Notes: generated by a model from the letters alone, not told the origin. Positions 18,537 through 30,928 are shown, counted from the first letter of the stretch. The stretch is 64,000 bases of DNA from Deltaproteobacteria bacterium (GCA_021780495.1 JAJXYO010000030.1:32332-96331), one strand, 5' to 3'. A program made the numbers and translations.

Positions 18537-18944
18537 ATGGCCAGCGGATCGGTTAAAACTCTAAAAATTCCGGATGACATCGAGTATCGCGTCATCGGCA
18601 ACGCCTTTGGATTGCTGATCGCTTTGGCTGGTCTGGCAGGCGGTACCATGCTCAATCAGCGCAGTTTTGAATACTGGATGGATGACCTGGTTCCGCTGTT
18701 GTTCTCAGCCTATATGGCCTTCCGACTGTTCCGTAATTTTATCTCCACCATGACGCTTTATCAGGATGCGCCACCTCGCCGTAGACCTGCTGCACAGCGT
18801 GTCCAGCCCGAAGCGGCTACCTTTGCCCAGCTTCCACCTGTCCCGAGTTATAGCGCCGAACAGGTGGTGGAAGAGGTGGCCAAGCGGATAGAGGCCCAGA
18901 AACTGGAAGCACAAAAAAAGAACAAGTTGACCAACTCCAGGTGA
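18537..18944 (+). CDS. Small membrane protein upstream of gspE, function unknown
   Basis: The 135-residue product has a first membrane segment at about 25-42 (IGNAFGLLIALAGLAGG) and a second around residues 55-70 (DDLVPLLFSAYMAFRLF). The C-terminal half is proline- and glutamine-rich and ends in a charged helix (EEVAKRIEAQKLEAQKKNK). The start at 18537 follows GGGGAGCGAGGT; the frame is open from 18495. It ends two bases before the gspE ATG at 18946, so the genes are probably cotranscribed. It may be an inner-membrane partner of that ATPase, which is speculation. Confidence 0.7.
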   Translation: MASGSVKTLKIPDDIEYRVIGNAFGLLIALAGLAGGTMLNQRSFEYWMDDLVPLLFSAYMAFRLFRNFISTMTLYQDAPPRRRPAAQRVQPEAATFAQLPPVPSYSAEQVVEEVAKRIEAQKLEAQKKNKLTNSR

Positions 18945-18945
18945 T

Positions 18946-20739
18946 ATGTCCGCTACGAAAAAACTAACCTTCGAGAACTGCGCCCATCTACTCAAGAAGC
19001 AGGGTCTGATCTCTGCCGAACAATGTACCGAGATTGCGGCCCGTGGCAAGGCCCAGGAAACACGTCTCTATGCGCTGCATCAGTCGGGCGGTTCCCGCAG
19101 GGTTCAATCCGGCACGGCTGACATCATATTCCCGGCCGAAGTCATTGCTGCCTTCAATTTCGAACTGCCAGGCACGTCGGGAAAAATCCTGACCGAGGAC
19201 ATGGTGACCGAGGCCGTATCCTCGGCGGTAGGTCTGCCCTACCTCAAGATCGATCCTCTCAAACTTGACCTTGATGTCGTTACCTCCTATATCCCCCGCC
19301 CGTTTGCCCTCAAGAATCTGATCGTTGCAGTGGCCGAGAGCGGAGGTATCATCACGGTGGCCGTAGCAGATCCGTTCAACGATGCCATCATCAACGAACT
19401 CGCCAGCGCCCGCCAGCTTGAAATCAGGCGTGTGCTCAGCTCCAAGAGCGACATACTCAAGATATTGCGGGAGTTTTATGGCTTTCGCGCTTCGGTGATG
19501 GCTGCCGAGGCGGAATCGTCTTCGACCGTTGACCTGGGTAATCTGGAACAGTTCTTCAAGATGAAAGGTCAGCAGGAGATCGAGGGGAATGACAAGCATG
19601 TCGTTTCTGCGGTCGATTTTTTGCTGCACTATGCGTTTGAACAGCATGCCAGTGATATCCATATAGAACCCAAGCGTGAAAAAGGGCTGATCCGATTCCG
19701 TATTGACGGCGTCATGCATAACATCCATGTTATTCCCAAGCTCCTTCATCCTCCCATCGTGTCTCGCATCAAGTTGCTATCCCGCATGGATCTGGCCGAG
19801 AAACGCCGACCTCAGGATGGCCGCATCAAGACCCATTTCAATAACAAGGACATAGAGCTGCGGGTTTCGACCGTACCAGTGGCGTTCGGTGAAAAGGTCG
19901 TCATCAGGATATTTGACCCCGATATCCTGTTGCAGGATCTTGATAGCATGGGATTTTATGCACGGGAGATGTCGCTGTACAACTCCTTTATCCGACGACC
20001 CAATGGCATTATCCTGGTGACCGGTCCTACCGGTTCCGGAAAGACCACGACCTTGTATTCGACCCTGCGTTCGCTTTCTTCGCCGGAGGTCAACATTATC
20101 ACGGTCGAGGACCCGATCGAGATGGTGATGGAAGAATTTAACCAGATCGGAGTCCAGCAGAACATCGGCGTCGGATTTGATTCCATCCTTCGCAATATCC
20201 TGCGCCAGGATCCGGATATCATCATGATCGGGGAGATTCGCGACAAGGAAACGGCAGAGAACGCTGTCCAGGCTGCTCTGACCGGGCATCTGGTGCTTTC
20301 CACCCTGCACACCAATGATTCTGCTTCCGCCATTGTGCGATTGCTTGACCTCGGGGTGCAGCCGTTCCTGATCTCGGCTACGGTGATCGGCATCATTGCG
20401 CAGCGACTGGTACGAAAGATCTGTCCACACTGCAAGCAGGTGCGCGAGTTAACGGGCGATGAACTCGATTACCTTCAACTAGGGAAAAAATCTCACGTGG
20501 TCTGGGAAGGGCAGGGGTGTAAGGAGTGCCGTGGGACCGGCTACAAGGGGCGCACCGGCATCTTTGAGGTGTTAGATATGAATGAACGTGTCAAGTCTCT
20601 GGTCACAGGACACGTTGAATTGGCCGATCTCGTCTCAGCAGCCCAGGAGGGCGGGTTGATCAGCCTGCGCCAGGTAGCTATCCGTAAGATGCTGGAAGGG
20701 GCGACGACCTATGAAGAGGTTATCTCGATGACAGGCTGA
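18946..20739 (+). CDS. gspE: GspE/PilB-family type II secretion/pilus ATPase
   Basis: This cytoplasmic ATPase of 597 residues has the N-terminal T2SSE domain at about 60-170 and an ATPase core. Visible motifs are Walker [14 protein letters not shown], Asp box TVEDPIEMV, Walker B region DPDIIMIGEIRD and the His box STLHTNDSASA. A four-cysteine zinc site follows (CPHC, then CKEC about 35 residues on). These match GspE and PilB. No other type II secretion or pilus genes lie nearby, so the symbol is a family assignment. It is followed by a terminator at 20766. Confidence 0.85.
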   Translation: MSATKKLTFENCAHLLKKQGLISAEQCTEIAARGKAQETRLYALHQSGGSRRVQSGTADIIFPAEVIAAFNFELPGTSGKILTEDMVTEAVSSAVGLPYLKIDPLKLDLDVVTSYIPRPFALKNLIVAVAESGGIITVAVADPFNDAIINELASARQLEIRRVLSSKSDILKILREFYGFRASVMAAEAESSSTVDLGNLEQFFKMKGQQEIEGNDKHVVSAVDFLLHYAFEQHASDIHIEPKREKGLIRFRIDGVMHNIHVIPKLLHPPIVSRIKLLSRMDLAEKRRPQDGRIKTHFNNKDIELRVSTVPVAFGEKVVIRIFDPDILLQDLDSMGFYAREMSLYNSFIRRPNGIILVTGPTGSGKTTTLYSTLRSLSSPEVNIITVEDPIEMVMEEFNQIGVQQNIGVGFDSILRNILRQDPDIIMIGEIRDKETAENAVQAALTGHLVLSTLHTNDSASAIVRLLDLGVQPFLISATVIGIIAQRLVRKICPHCKQVRELTGDELDYLQLGKKSHVVWEGQGCKECRGTGYKGRTGIFEVLDMNERVKSLVTGHVELADLVSAAQEGGLISLRQVAIRKMLEGATTYEEVISMTG

Positions 20740-20765
20740 TGCCGCCACCTCTTGAAGCTGTGAAC

Positions 20766-20799
20766 AAAAAGACCGCCTGATCAATCTGGCGGTTTTTTT
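20766..20799 (+). terminator. Rho-independent terminator after gspE
   Basis: A 6-bp stem (ACCGCC with GGCGGT, loop of 10 bases) is preceded by A-rich sequence and followed by a seven-T run. It lies 27 bases after the gspE stop and directly before the intron fragment. Confidence 0.85.
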
Positions 20800-20800
20800 G

Positions 20801-20965
20801 TGTGCGCCCGGCAGGGCGCGTGACGCGAGCGCCACCGAATCAGCCATGGTAGCTGATGTGCGACCTGGAGGTGCCAGTCCTCTGCGGACCCTGGTGATGG
20901 GAATTGTTAGCCGAACGGCAAAGGTATCCGGGGTGGCATATCCGGAGCCGATAGCCATACTGTTC
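20801..20965 (+). mobile_element. Truncated group IIC intron, 5' (domain I) fragment
   Basis: Directly after the terminator T-run the sequence begins GTGCGCCCGGCAGGGCGC, close to the start of group IIC introns (GUGUGCCCGGCAUGGG in the Oceanobacillus iheyensis intron, from memory). Further on, GTTAGCCGAACGGCAAAGG, then TATCCGGGGTGGCATATCC, matches the order GUUAGCCUAACGCAAGGGUGUCC and CGUGGCGACAUGG of that intron. No reverse transcriptase or domain V follows, so only a 5' piece remains. Group IIC introns insert after terminators, as here. The extent to 20965 is approximate. Confidence 0.6.
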
Positions 20966-20990
20966 GACAGAAGCCGGATTGAACCCCGGC

Positions 20991-22316
20991 TCAGGGATTT
21001 GATGATTTAGCCTTTTTCAGCCTGCGGTAAAGTGTGGCGCGGGATATATTGAGACTTTTAGCTGTTTTCTCGATGTCTCCGTCCATCTGATCAAGGACGG
21101 CCAGAATATGGTGCTCCTCAACTTCCTGTACGGTGTTCGAACCTATGACAGGCAGCGTTTTACGGCTGCTTAACAAACCGTCAAAGAGGACCTGGCGCAG
21201 TATCTCGCCACGGGGAGTCAGCAGCAGCGCCCGCTCCAGTACATTCTTGAGTTCCCGTATGTTGCCGGGCCAGGAATATGTATGCAAAATTTTCATTACC
21301 TCATCCGAGATCACCGATTCGGATGATCCCAGTTCGTGCAGGATGTAGGAGATAATGGCAGGCAGTTCGTCACGTCGTTCCCTGAGGGGGGGGATGTGGA
21401 TCTCCACCAGGTTGATGCGGTAGAGCAAATCCTGCCGGAAGAGTCCTTGCCGGACGAGGTCATGGATGTCCCGGTTCGTGGCGCAGAGCAGGCGGAAATC
21501 ACTCTTGAAAAGCTTTACATCTCCAAGGCGGCGATATTTCTTGTCTTCCAAGACCTTAAGAAACTGGGCCTGTACCTCCAGAGCCATGTCGCCGATTTCA
21601 TCGAGCAGCAGCGTGCCACGGTCGGCAATATCCAGCAAGCCTTTGCGATCCTGATCGGCAGAGGTAAAGGCTCCGCGTGCATTCCCAAAGATTTCCCGGG
21701 CCAGTAACTCGCCGCGCAGGCCGGAACAGTTGATCTCGACGAATTCATTGCTGGCCCGTTGACTGTTGCGGTGAATCCATTTGGAGAGCATGCCTTTGCC
21801 GGTGCCGGTTTCGCCGGTAATCAGCACCGGGCTATCGCTGGTAGCTGCAATCCTGGCAAGGTCAAGGGCCTGCTGCATGGCGGGAGAGTCACCGAAATAA
21901 ATGCCTTCACTGGTTTTCAGGCGTTTTTGGGCAGAGATATGCCGTTTCATTGCGCCTATTTCCAGGTATTTACGTAAAAACACCGACAGAGCGGCATTGT
22001 CAATCGGCTTGGTGAGAAAATTATCAGCACCGCTCTGCATTGCTTCTACGGCGATCTGGATGTTCCCTGAACCGGTAATGACGATGATGGGAATATTCTG
22101 ATCGGCTGTCCGAACCGCCTCAATGAAATCGATCCCGTTGCCGTCGGGCAGGTTTATGTCCAGTATGATGGCGTCGAAATTATCACCATCAAGGCACTTC
22201 TTGGCTTTTGCCAGGTCGGAAGCTTCGGCTACGGCATAGCCTTCCTTGGAAAAATATCTGACAAAACCGAAGCGCGTAGCTTCATTGTCCTCGATCAACA
22301 GTATCTTCGGTTTCAA
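20991..22316 (-). CDS. Sigma-54-dependent response regulator (NtrC family)
   Basis: The 441-residue product has a receiver domain (1-120; PKILLIEDNE start, phospho-Asp in AIILDINLPDGNGID). A sigma-54 AAA+ domain follows with Walker A GETGTGKG, RGAFTSADQD, and LLLDEIGDM. A Fis-type helix-turn-helix ends it (EKTAKSLNISRATLYRRL). The loop that contacts sigma-54 is usually GAFTGA but reads GAFTSA here. The start is a TTG at 22316 with AGGAG seven bases upstream; it overlaps the kinase stop (TTGA). Paired with the upstream kinase in one operon. Confidence 0.9.
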   Translation of the reverse strand: MKPKILLIEDNEATRFGFVRYFSKEGYAVAEASDLAKAKKCLDGDNFDAIILDINLPDGNGIDFIEAVRTADQNIPIIVITGSGNIQIAVEAMQSGADNFLTKPIDNAALSVFLRKYLEIGAMKRHISAQKRLKTSEGIYFGDSPAMQQALDLARIAATSDSPVLITGETGTGKGMLSKWIHRNSQRASNEFVEINCSGLRGELLAREIFGNARGAFTSADQDRKGLLDIADRGTLLLDEIGDMALEVQAQFLKVLEDKKYRRLGDVKLFKSDFRLLCATNRDIHDLVRQGLFRQDLLYRINLVEIHIPPLRERRDELPAIISYILHELGSSESVISDEVMKILHTYSWPGNIRELKNVLERALLLTPRGEILRQVLFDGLLSSRKTLPVIGSNTVQEVEEHHILAVLDQMDGDIEKTAKSLNISRATLYRRLKKAKSSNP

Positions 22317-24931
22317 GCCTGCTCCTTTCTGACACGTGGAATGTGCAGTTCTGCCGTACATCCTGGCGGTGGGGAGTTGTTGTAGAGCCGCACGCTGCCG
22401 CCCATATTATCGATCAGGTGTTTTACCAGCGCGAGTCCCAGGCCGGTCCCGTCTTTGCGGCCGGTAAAAAACGGGTCAAAGACCCGGTTGAGGTTGCTTT
22501 CCGGAATGCCTGTGCCGGCATCGGTGATCAGGATGGTAGCAAACGGGTTGGAGGTGTCGCTGATAACGGGTAGCGAGATGGTCAGCTCGATGCTCGCATC
22601 CTTGGGACTGTTCTGGGCGGCATTTTCCAGAAGGTTGAATACGGTCTGTTGCAGTTTGATGCTGTCGGCAATAACGTATAGATCAGAATGGTCTGGATCT
22701 GCTGTCAACAGCACGGGAATCTTATCTGCTGAGCCCGAGTTGTCCCACAGCTTGATGGTCTCCCGGCAGAGGTTGTACAGTTGAACGGGCAACAGGCACA
22801 CGGGGGGGATCGGTTTTCCCAGTTCGAGAAGGTCGTTCATGAGATTGGCCAGTCTGGAAACCTGGGTCCGGATATGTTGGATGTACGGCTCGTACTCAGG
22901 GTTTCCTTCAATCTCCGTTTCCCGGAAGAGAGCTTCCGTGATAGATAGTATCGCATTCAATGGATTTCTGACTTCGTGGGCCACCCCTGCGGCAAGCTGA
23001 CCGATGGACTCCAGTCTTTTAGCCTGATACAGTTGCCGCTCAAGCAGAATCCTTTCCGTGACATCCTGCAGCGTTCCGCGTAACCCGGTTACTGTCCCGA
23101 ATTGATCGTGAACGACTTCGCCCCTGGCAATGCAGGATCGGTGTGCCTTGTCAGCGCGGATAAGCTCCAGCTCGAACTCGTAGGGCTCCCCGGTTTCCAA
23201 CGCCCGTTTCACGGCATTATCCAGACGTGTCCAGCTTTCAGGGGTGTACATGTGAGACTGATCGTTGTACGTGATACAGGGTAGTTTCGGGTCCCTGCCG
23301 GTGATGGTGTAGAGTTGCTCCGACCAGGTAATGCTGTCGTTTCCGATCATCCAGTTCCAGTTGCCGATGTTTGCCTGGCGCTGCGCCTCATCAAGTTGAT
23401 AACGTTTTTCAAGTAACTCGTTTTCAGCGAGTTTGCGTTCAGTGATGTCAGAGGCGAAACCGTGCCAGATAATAGTGCCGTCTTCCATGAGGACCGGATT
23501 TGATTCCGCACTGATCCAGCGAAGCCCCTTCTCGGAGTGAAAAATCTGGAACTCGGATCGTAAGGGGGTCAGGAGGCGGGCCGACTCCTGGAGCGCTGTG
23601 ACTACGTTTTCTATATGATTTGGATGGATGCGTTCGAAGAGTGGCGCCGCGTTTTCACAGACGTCTGCCGGGTTCAATTCGAATATGTCATGGGATGCGT
23701 CACTTGCGTAAGGAATGCTGTAGCTTCCATCCGGTGACATCCGGAACTGGTACATGACTCCGGGAATCTGCTGGGAAAGACCTTTCAATAGGGTATGGCT
23801 CTTCTGGATTTCTTCGGTCCGTTCGACGACCCGCTGTTCAAGATTGTCGTGGGCTTCCTTTAATGCCCGTTCGGCGCTTCTGAGCTCCTCGGTGTGCTTC
23901 AACTCGGCTTCATATTGCCGGTTGAGGTACGTGGCTTTTTTTCGTGACCATCCCAGGCCGATCGCCAGTCCTATCGCCATGATCGTCGACAGGCAGATTG
24001 CTACGACATGGTATGTGCGCTCTGCAACCGGCTCCAGGATTTCCTCCGTATCGATCTTGGTGATAATTGTCCAGGGAGAGTCCGCTACATTGCGAATCGC
24101 TGCGACTACCTGAACCCCCCGATAATCAAGACCATCGATTACGCCTTCCTGGCCGAGGGCGGCCCGGACGGCAGGCATGTTTCTGTCCAGAAGCGGCCGT
24201 GTGAAGGTCAGTACCGGGGCGGCCTGGTAGCGCAGTTGGCTGAGAAAACGAACCTTGTTGCCGTCCCGTTCTACCAGCAGCGCTTCGGCCGTACGGCTCG
24301 GCGTTGGCCAGTGGCGAATGTTTGGGTAGAGGTCACGGAAGGGATTGATGTCGATGACCAAGACCGCAATGCAGTCCGCATGGGTACCGCTCTGGTACAT
24401 GATGGGGATGGAGAGGTTGATGTGGCAGGTGCCGCTATTGTTGTCCCGATAAAAGTCTGAAAAGATGACGTCCCGTTTCCGGATGGTCTCGTTGATCAAT
24501 GACTTGTACTGTGGCTGCTGACGGTTTCCCAATTCAGAAATCGAGGTAACGATTTTACCGTCCGGAAGGAACAGTAGCATGCTGTTGTAGCCGGCCTGGT
24601 TGTACAGGCTGTCCATCCAGTTATGGATTTCTCGCAATGCCCGGTTTTTGTCAATGCCGTTCAGGTAGTCCTTGACCCTGTGGGATACCATGGCATTGGC
24701 ATAGACCGAGCGTGCCTCCTGTAATCGCTCCTTTCGCCATTGCACCAGCTGGGTTGCCTTGAGGTCGGCGATGGTTTCCATATCATGTCGGGCGTCATTG
24801 ATTTCGAACAGATTCTGCTGACGGATGTAGCCGTAACCGGCAGCGGCTATAGTGATGAGGGCCATTGCCATTGCTATGCAGTACCGGACAATAGGCGTGC
24901 CTGGCGTATGTGATGTTACCGTGGTTGGCAT
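22313..24931 (-). CDS. Membrane sensor histidine kinase with Cache-like and PAS domains
   Basis: The 872-residue product starts with a membrane helix (about 18-40), a large periplasmic region of about 270 residues (Cache-like, with YKSLINETIRKRDVIFSDFY), and a second helix (HVVAICLSTIMAIGLAIGLGW). A coiled coil leads to two PAS domains and then the kinase core. The phospho-acceptor His sits in AAGVAHEVRNPLNAIL and the ATP-binding part has DAGTGIPESNLNRVFDPFF and GTGLGLALVKHLI. It probably phosphorylates the downstream regulator. The start at 24931 is not supported by a clear binding site; the frame is open to 25099. Confidence 0.88.
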   Translation of the reverse strand: MPTTVTSHTPGTPIVRYCIAMAMALITIAAAGYGYIRQQNLFEINDARHDMETIADLKATQLVQWRKERLQEARSVYANAMVSHRVKDYLNGIDKNRALREIHNWMDSLYNQAGYNSMLLFLPDGKIVTSISELGNRQQPQYKSLINETIRKRDVIFSDFYRDNNSGTCHINLSIPIMYQSGTHADCIAVLVIDINPFRDLYPNIRHWPTPSRTAEALLVERDGNKVRFLSQLRYQAAPVLTFTRPLLDRNMPAVRAALGQEGVIDGLDYRGVQVVAAIRNVADSPWTIITKIDTEEILEPVAERTYHVVAICLSTIMAIGLAIGLGWSRKKATYLNRQYEAELKHTEELRSAERALKEAHDNLEQRVVERTEEIQKSHTLLKGLSQQIPGVMYQFRMSPDGSYSIPYASDASHDIFELNPADVCENAAPLFERIHPNHIENVVTALQESARLLTPLRSEFQIFHSEKGLRWISAESNPVLMEDGTIIWHGFASDITERKLAENELLEKRYQLDEAQRQANIGNWNWMIGNDSITWSEQLYTITGRDPKLPCITYNDQSHMYTPESWTRLDNAVKRALETGEPYEFELELIRADKAHRSCIARGEVVHDQFGTVTGLRGTLQDVTERILLERQLYQAKRLESIGQLAAGVAHEVRNPLNAILSITEALFRETEIEGNPEYEPYIQHIRTQVSRLANLMNDLLELGKPIPPVCLLPVQLYNLCRETIKLWDNSGSADKIPVLLTADPDHSDLYVIADSIKLQQTVFNLLENAAQNSPKDASIELTISLPVISDTSNPFATILITDAGTGIPESNLNRVFDPFFTGRKDGTGLGLALVKHLIDNMGGSVRLYNNSPPPGCTAELHIPRVRKEQA

Positions 24932-25067
24932 GGGAGGTGACCCGGAAGATTCAATGAACTCAATTTGTATATCTTCAGAAATAGTATGTTTAGTTCTGTT
25001 TTGTCCAGCGAAAGTTTTACCGGTCCGGCCTGTGAACCGCTCACGATGGATTCGTCTAAAAGGCGGC

Positions 25068-25099
25068 TTGTTAACGCATGATTGTTGTCTGGTTGACAA
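25068..25099. promoter_or_regulatory. BirA-type biotin operator upstream of bioB
   Basis: TTGTTAACG at 25068-25076 and GGTTGACAA at 25091-25099 form an inverted pair with a 14-base spacer. The known bacterial BirA site is TTGTAAACC, about 14-16 bases, GGTTTACAA (from memory). Seven of nine bases of the left half match the reverse of the right half. The right half overlaps a TTGACA box (25093-25098), which would let bound BirA block the bio promoter. Confidence 0.65.
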
Positions 25100-25121
25100 A
25101 TGAAGCGGGGCTATGTTATCG
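25093..25121 (+). promoter_or_regulatory. Candidate bioB promoter
   Basis: TTGACA at 25093-25098 is followed after 17 bases by TTATCG (25116-25121), a weak -10. It overlaps the right half of the BirA-like site, consistent with biotin repression. The -10 match is poor, so the exact promoter is uncertain. Confidence 0.4.
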
Positions 25122-25139
25122 CTATTCCCGGAGGGTTAC

Positions 25140-28203
<3,064 letters not shown>

Positions 28204-28206
28204 ACT

Positions 28207-28238
28207 CAGAAGCCCCCACCGCAAGGAGGGGGCTTCTG
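28207..28238 (+). terminator. Hairpin at the end of the bio operon
   Basis: An 11-bp perfect stem (CAGAAGCCCCC with GGGGGCTTCTG) closes a 10-base loop, three bases after the bioA stop. There is no T-run after it, so it may act as a weak or factor-assisted terminator or only as an mRNA 3' end. Confidence 0.6.
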
Positions 28239-28337
28239 ACTGTGGATATTGATGGTGATGTTACTTTCTGATTGCAATTATGGGCGTTTGCCGATTAAAT
28301 GCCCCTCAGAACATGTAAACAGTAAGGTGAACCACTG

Positions 28338-29735
28338 ATGGCACACGAATCCGGCATACACATACTGCTGATCGACGACGACGACTCAGGCCGGGAGGTA
28401 TTGGGACAACTGCTCACGTCGGCTGGCTATACCGTCAGCCTGGCGGCCACAGGTACACAGGCCCTGGAAATCCTGGACCGGGAGTCGTTTAGTCTGGTTG
28501 TATCGGATCTGTTCCTGCCGGATAAAAGCGGCATCGAAATCCTCCAGCATTCCCGTCGTCTGTCGCCCACGACAGAGGTGATCGTTGTCACCGGTTTTGC
28601 CTCGGCTGAGACAGCTGTCAGTGCCATGAAAGAGGGGGCTTTCGACTATATTACCAAACCGGTAAATTTTGAGGAACTCAAGCTTGTACTCAACAAGGCC
28701 TTGGAAAAGCAGCAACTGCTGTCCGAGAATGTCTATCTCCGTAAACAGCTGCAGGGGCGCTTCGAGTTCAGTAACATCATCGGCACCTCCTCAGCCATGA
28801 AGGCCGTTTTCGAACGCATGTCGCGTATTGTCAAAACGGATTCAACGGTTTTGATTACCGGTGAATCAGGTACCGGAAAAGAATTGGTGGCGCGTGCGCT
28901 GCACTATAACGGCATGCGCAAACACAAGCCATTTGTGGCGGTCAACTGTAGTGCCATTCCGGAAATGTTGCTTGAAAGCGAATTATTCGGTCATGTGCGT
29001 GGGGCTTTTACCGGAGCAATCCGGGACAAAGCCGGCAAATTCGAAGCCGCCAATCATGGCACCATCTTTCTGGATGAAATTGGCACCATGCCCCTGCATC
29101 TGCAAACCAAGCTCCTGCGTGTCCTGCAGGAGCAGGAGGTGGATCGCGTCGGTTCGAATAAGCCGGTCAAGCTCGATGTCCGCGTACTTTCAGCGACAAA
29201 CATTGATCTGGAACAGCAGGTCCGCCAGGGGCAATTCCGCGAAGATCTTTATTACCGTCTCAACGTCATACCGCTGCATCTGCCACCCTTGCGGGAACGT
29301 AAACAGGATATCATGGCGCTGGTGTCGGTCTTTCTTGAAAAATTCTACCATCTGATGGGACGCTCCCCCATGACCATCAGCAGGCGGGCTTTAGAAGCTC
29401 TTGAACAGCATGCCTGGCCCGGCAATGTTCGTGAGCTGGAGAATCTGGTCGAACGCCTGGTGGCGCTGACGGAAGGGGATGTCATCCATATCGAGGACCT
29501 GCCGGTTGAGATGTGCGGACAGGGTGTTGTTTCCGGTGATATCTGCCTGGAATTGACTGAGCAAGGCATGGATATGGTAACGGCGATTGCGGAGATCGAG
29601 CGTAAATTGATTGATCAGGCACTGGTACTGGCTGGCGGGGTCAAGGCGCGGGCGGCTGCCTTGTTGGGAATCAACAGGACAACGCTGGTTGAGAAGATGA
29701 AACGGATGGAGAGGCTGGCAACCCCTGAATTATGA
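28338..29735 (+). CDS. Sigma-54-dependent response regulator (NtrC family)
   Basis: The 465-residue product has a receiver domain (phospho-Asp in [16 protein letters not shown]), and a sigma-54 AAA+ domain with Walker [14 protein letters not shown]. The canonical loop [13 protein letters not shown] and [10 protein letters not shown] follow. It ends with a Fis-type helix-turn-helix ([19 protein letters not shown]). No sensor kinase is adjacent, so its input is unknown. A binding site AAGGTGAA precedes the ATG. Compared with the regulator at 20991 it keeps the normal GAFTGA. Confidence 0.92.
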   Translation: MAHESGIHILLIDDDDSGREVLGQLLTSAGYTVSLAATGTQALEILDRESFSLVVSDLFLPDKSGIEILQHSRRLSPTTEVIVVTGFASAETAVSAMKEGAFDYITKPVNFEELKLVLNKALEKQQLLSENVYLRKQLQGRFEFSNIIGTSSAMKAVFERMSRIVKTDSTVLITGESGTGKELVARALHYNGMRKHKPFVAVNCSAIPEMLLESELFGHVRGAFTGAIRDKAGKFEAANHGTIFLDEIGTMPLHLQTKLLRVLQEQEVDRVGSNKPVKLDVRVLSATNIDLEQQVRQGQFREDLYYRLNVIPLHLPPLRERKQDIMALVSVFLEKFYHLMGRSPMTISRRALEALEQHAWPGNVRELENLVERLVALTEGDVIHIEDLPVEMCGQGVVSGDICLELTEQGMDMVTAIAEIERKLIDQALVLAGGVKARAAALLGINRTTLVEKMKRMERLATPEL

Positions 29736-30203
29736 ACCCTGTTCTGCTGCGCTCGCCTTCCGGTTCTGCTTGATGCGGAATACGGCGTGGAACGTGGCAG
29801 CCTTGATACCCTCCTCGGTAAAGATGGTAGCCTCGCCGCTGATGTCTCTTTCAGTCTGTTCTGTTACGGAGGCGCACGCCCGAACCTGTCCCCAGCGCAC
29901 CGGAGCATGAAACGTAAGGTTCATGCCAATCGTCGCAAAATGCGTTCCCTCTGGCAGCACTGTTTTGATGGCAATCGCCAGTGCCGTGTCTGCCAATGAA
30001 ACAACCGCGCCACCGTGCATCAGTCCCATCCCCTGACAATGGGCCGCTGAAAATGGCATGGTCAGGGTCGCCTGCCCTTCGCAAGCACGCTCTATCCGCA
30101 TTCCCAAAAACTCCTCAAAAGGTGCCAAGGCAATCCACTCTGGCAATGCAAAGGGCAGGGGAGCGTCTTTTTGAATGGGTTGGTTATAGATGGATGCGTA
30201 CAT
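29730..30203 (-). CDS. PaaI-type hotdog thioesterase
   Basis: Hotdog thioesterases hydrolyse acyl-CoA or aryl-CoA esters. The 157-residue product has the family motif [17 protein letters not shown] (active-site region after GMGLMHGG), then [15 protein letters not shown]. The substrate is not evident. The ATG at 30203 follows AAGG; the frame is open to 30245. Its end overlaps the convergent regulator gene by six bases. Confidence 0.85.
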   Translation of the reverse strand: MYASIYNQPIQKDAPLPFALPEWIALAPFEEFLGMRIERACEGQATLTMPFSAAHCQGMGLMHGGAVVSLADTALAIAIKTVLPEGTHFATIGMNLTFHAPVRWGQVRACASVTEQTERDISGEATIFTEEGIKAATFHAVFRIKQNRKASAAEQGS

Positions 30204-30243
30204 ACGAAAGACCTTTCTAAGCCGGCGTGTGATCTGATAACAC

Positions 30244-30277
30244 AAAAGGGTATCAGCCGTTAAGCAGATACCCTTTT
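30244..30277 (-). terminator. Rho-independent terminator of the tRNA cluster
   Basis: An 11-bp stem (AAAAGGGTATC with GATACCCTTTT) closes a 12-base loop. It lies seven bases after the 3' end of the last tRNA on the minus strand. Confidence 0.85.
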
Positions 30278-30283
30278 GATGAA

Positions 30284-30360
30284 TGGCGGGGTTGACGGGG
30301 CTCGAACCCGCGACTTCCAGCGTGACAGGCTGGCACTCTAACCGACTGAGCTACAACCCC
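30284..30360 (-). tRNA. tRNA-Asp (GTC), copy 1
   Basis: The 77-nt minus-strand sequence folds into a cloverleaf with acceptor stem GGGGTTG paired to CAACCCC. The anticodon loop is CTGTCAC, giving anticodon GTC, and the T arm contains GGTTCGAGCC. CCA is encoded at the 3' end. It is the third tRNA read from the cluster. Confidence 0.96.
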
Positions 30361-30413
30361 AATCTACTACGGTGCAAAAAAAAGGGAAAAGGATTCTTTT
30401 CCCTGTCTAAATA

Positions 30414-30489
30414 TGGTGGGCGAAACAGGGATCGAACCTGTGACATCCAGCTTGTAAGGCTGGCGCTCTCCCAGCTGAGCTATTCGCCC
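30414..30489 (-). tRNA. tRNA-Val (TAC)
   Basis: The 76-nt minus-strand sequence has acceptor stem GGGCGAA paired to TTCGCCC, anticodon loop CTTACAA (anticodon TAC), the T arm GGTTCGATCC and an encoded CCA end. It lies between the two tRNA-Asp copies. Confidence 0.96.
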
Positions 30490-30498
30490 ATATTTTTA

Positions 30499-30575
30499 TG
30501 GCGGGGTTGACGGGGCTCGAACCCGCGACTTCCAGCGTGACAGGCTGGCACTCTAACCGACTGAGCTACAACCCC
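30499..30575 (-). tRNA. tRNA-Asp (GTC), copy 2
   Basis: This 77-nt tRNA appears identical to the copy at 30284-30360, including anticodon GTC and the encoded CCA. It is the first tRNA after the HU gene, only 30 bases from the HU stop. Confidence 0.96.
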
Positions 30576-30605
30576 GCAATCACAAACAGGTGCTTGTGAA
30601 AAAAA

Positions 30606-30884
30606 TTATTTGCTGTTTACGGCTTCCTTCAGAGTCTTACCAGGCTTGAACTTGGGAACAGTAGCAGCTGGGATGTTGATTTTTTTGCCGGTCTGTGGAT
30701 TCTGACCTTTACGGGCAGCCCTTTTAGCGGTCGAGAAGGTGCCAAAACCAACCAAGCTCAGCTTGTCGCCTTTTTTCAGAGCGGTTGTTACAGAACAGAT
30801 GAAAGCTGCAACGGCTTTCTCGGCTTCAACCTTCTTCAAACCGGCCTTTTCTGCTACTGCGCTAATCAGTTCAGCTTTTGTCAT
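30606..30884 (-). CDS. hup: HU-family DNA-binding protein
   Basis: HU bends and coats DNA in the nucleoid. The 92-residue product begins MTKAELISAVAEKAGLKK and has the HU core LVGFGTFSTAKRAARKGQNP and TGKKINIPAATVPKFKPGK. AGGAGG sits six bases before the ATG at 30884. A promoter lies at 30929-30956. The three tRNAs follow on the same strand with no terminator in between, so they may share its transcript. Confidence 0.95.
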   Translation of the reverse strand: MTKAELISAVAEKAGLKKVEAEKAVAAFICSVTTALKKGDKLSLVGFGTFSTAKRAARKGQNPQTGKKINIPAATVPKFKPGKTLKEAVNSK

Positions 30885-30928
30885 GTTACACCTCCTGAAA
30901 ATGTTTGTGAGTACAAAGCGACTCACTG

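Noticed and set aside
20798..21010. Plus-strand 70-codon frame after gspE
   Set aside because: It runs through the intron fragment and into the 3' end of the regulator gene; no ribosome binding site or domain.
30283..30510. Plus-strand open frame starting MAGLTGLEPATSSVTG
   Set aside because: It is the antisense of tRNA-Asp and tRNA-Val. Frames of this kind over tRNA genes are common false annotations.
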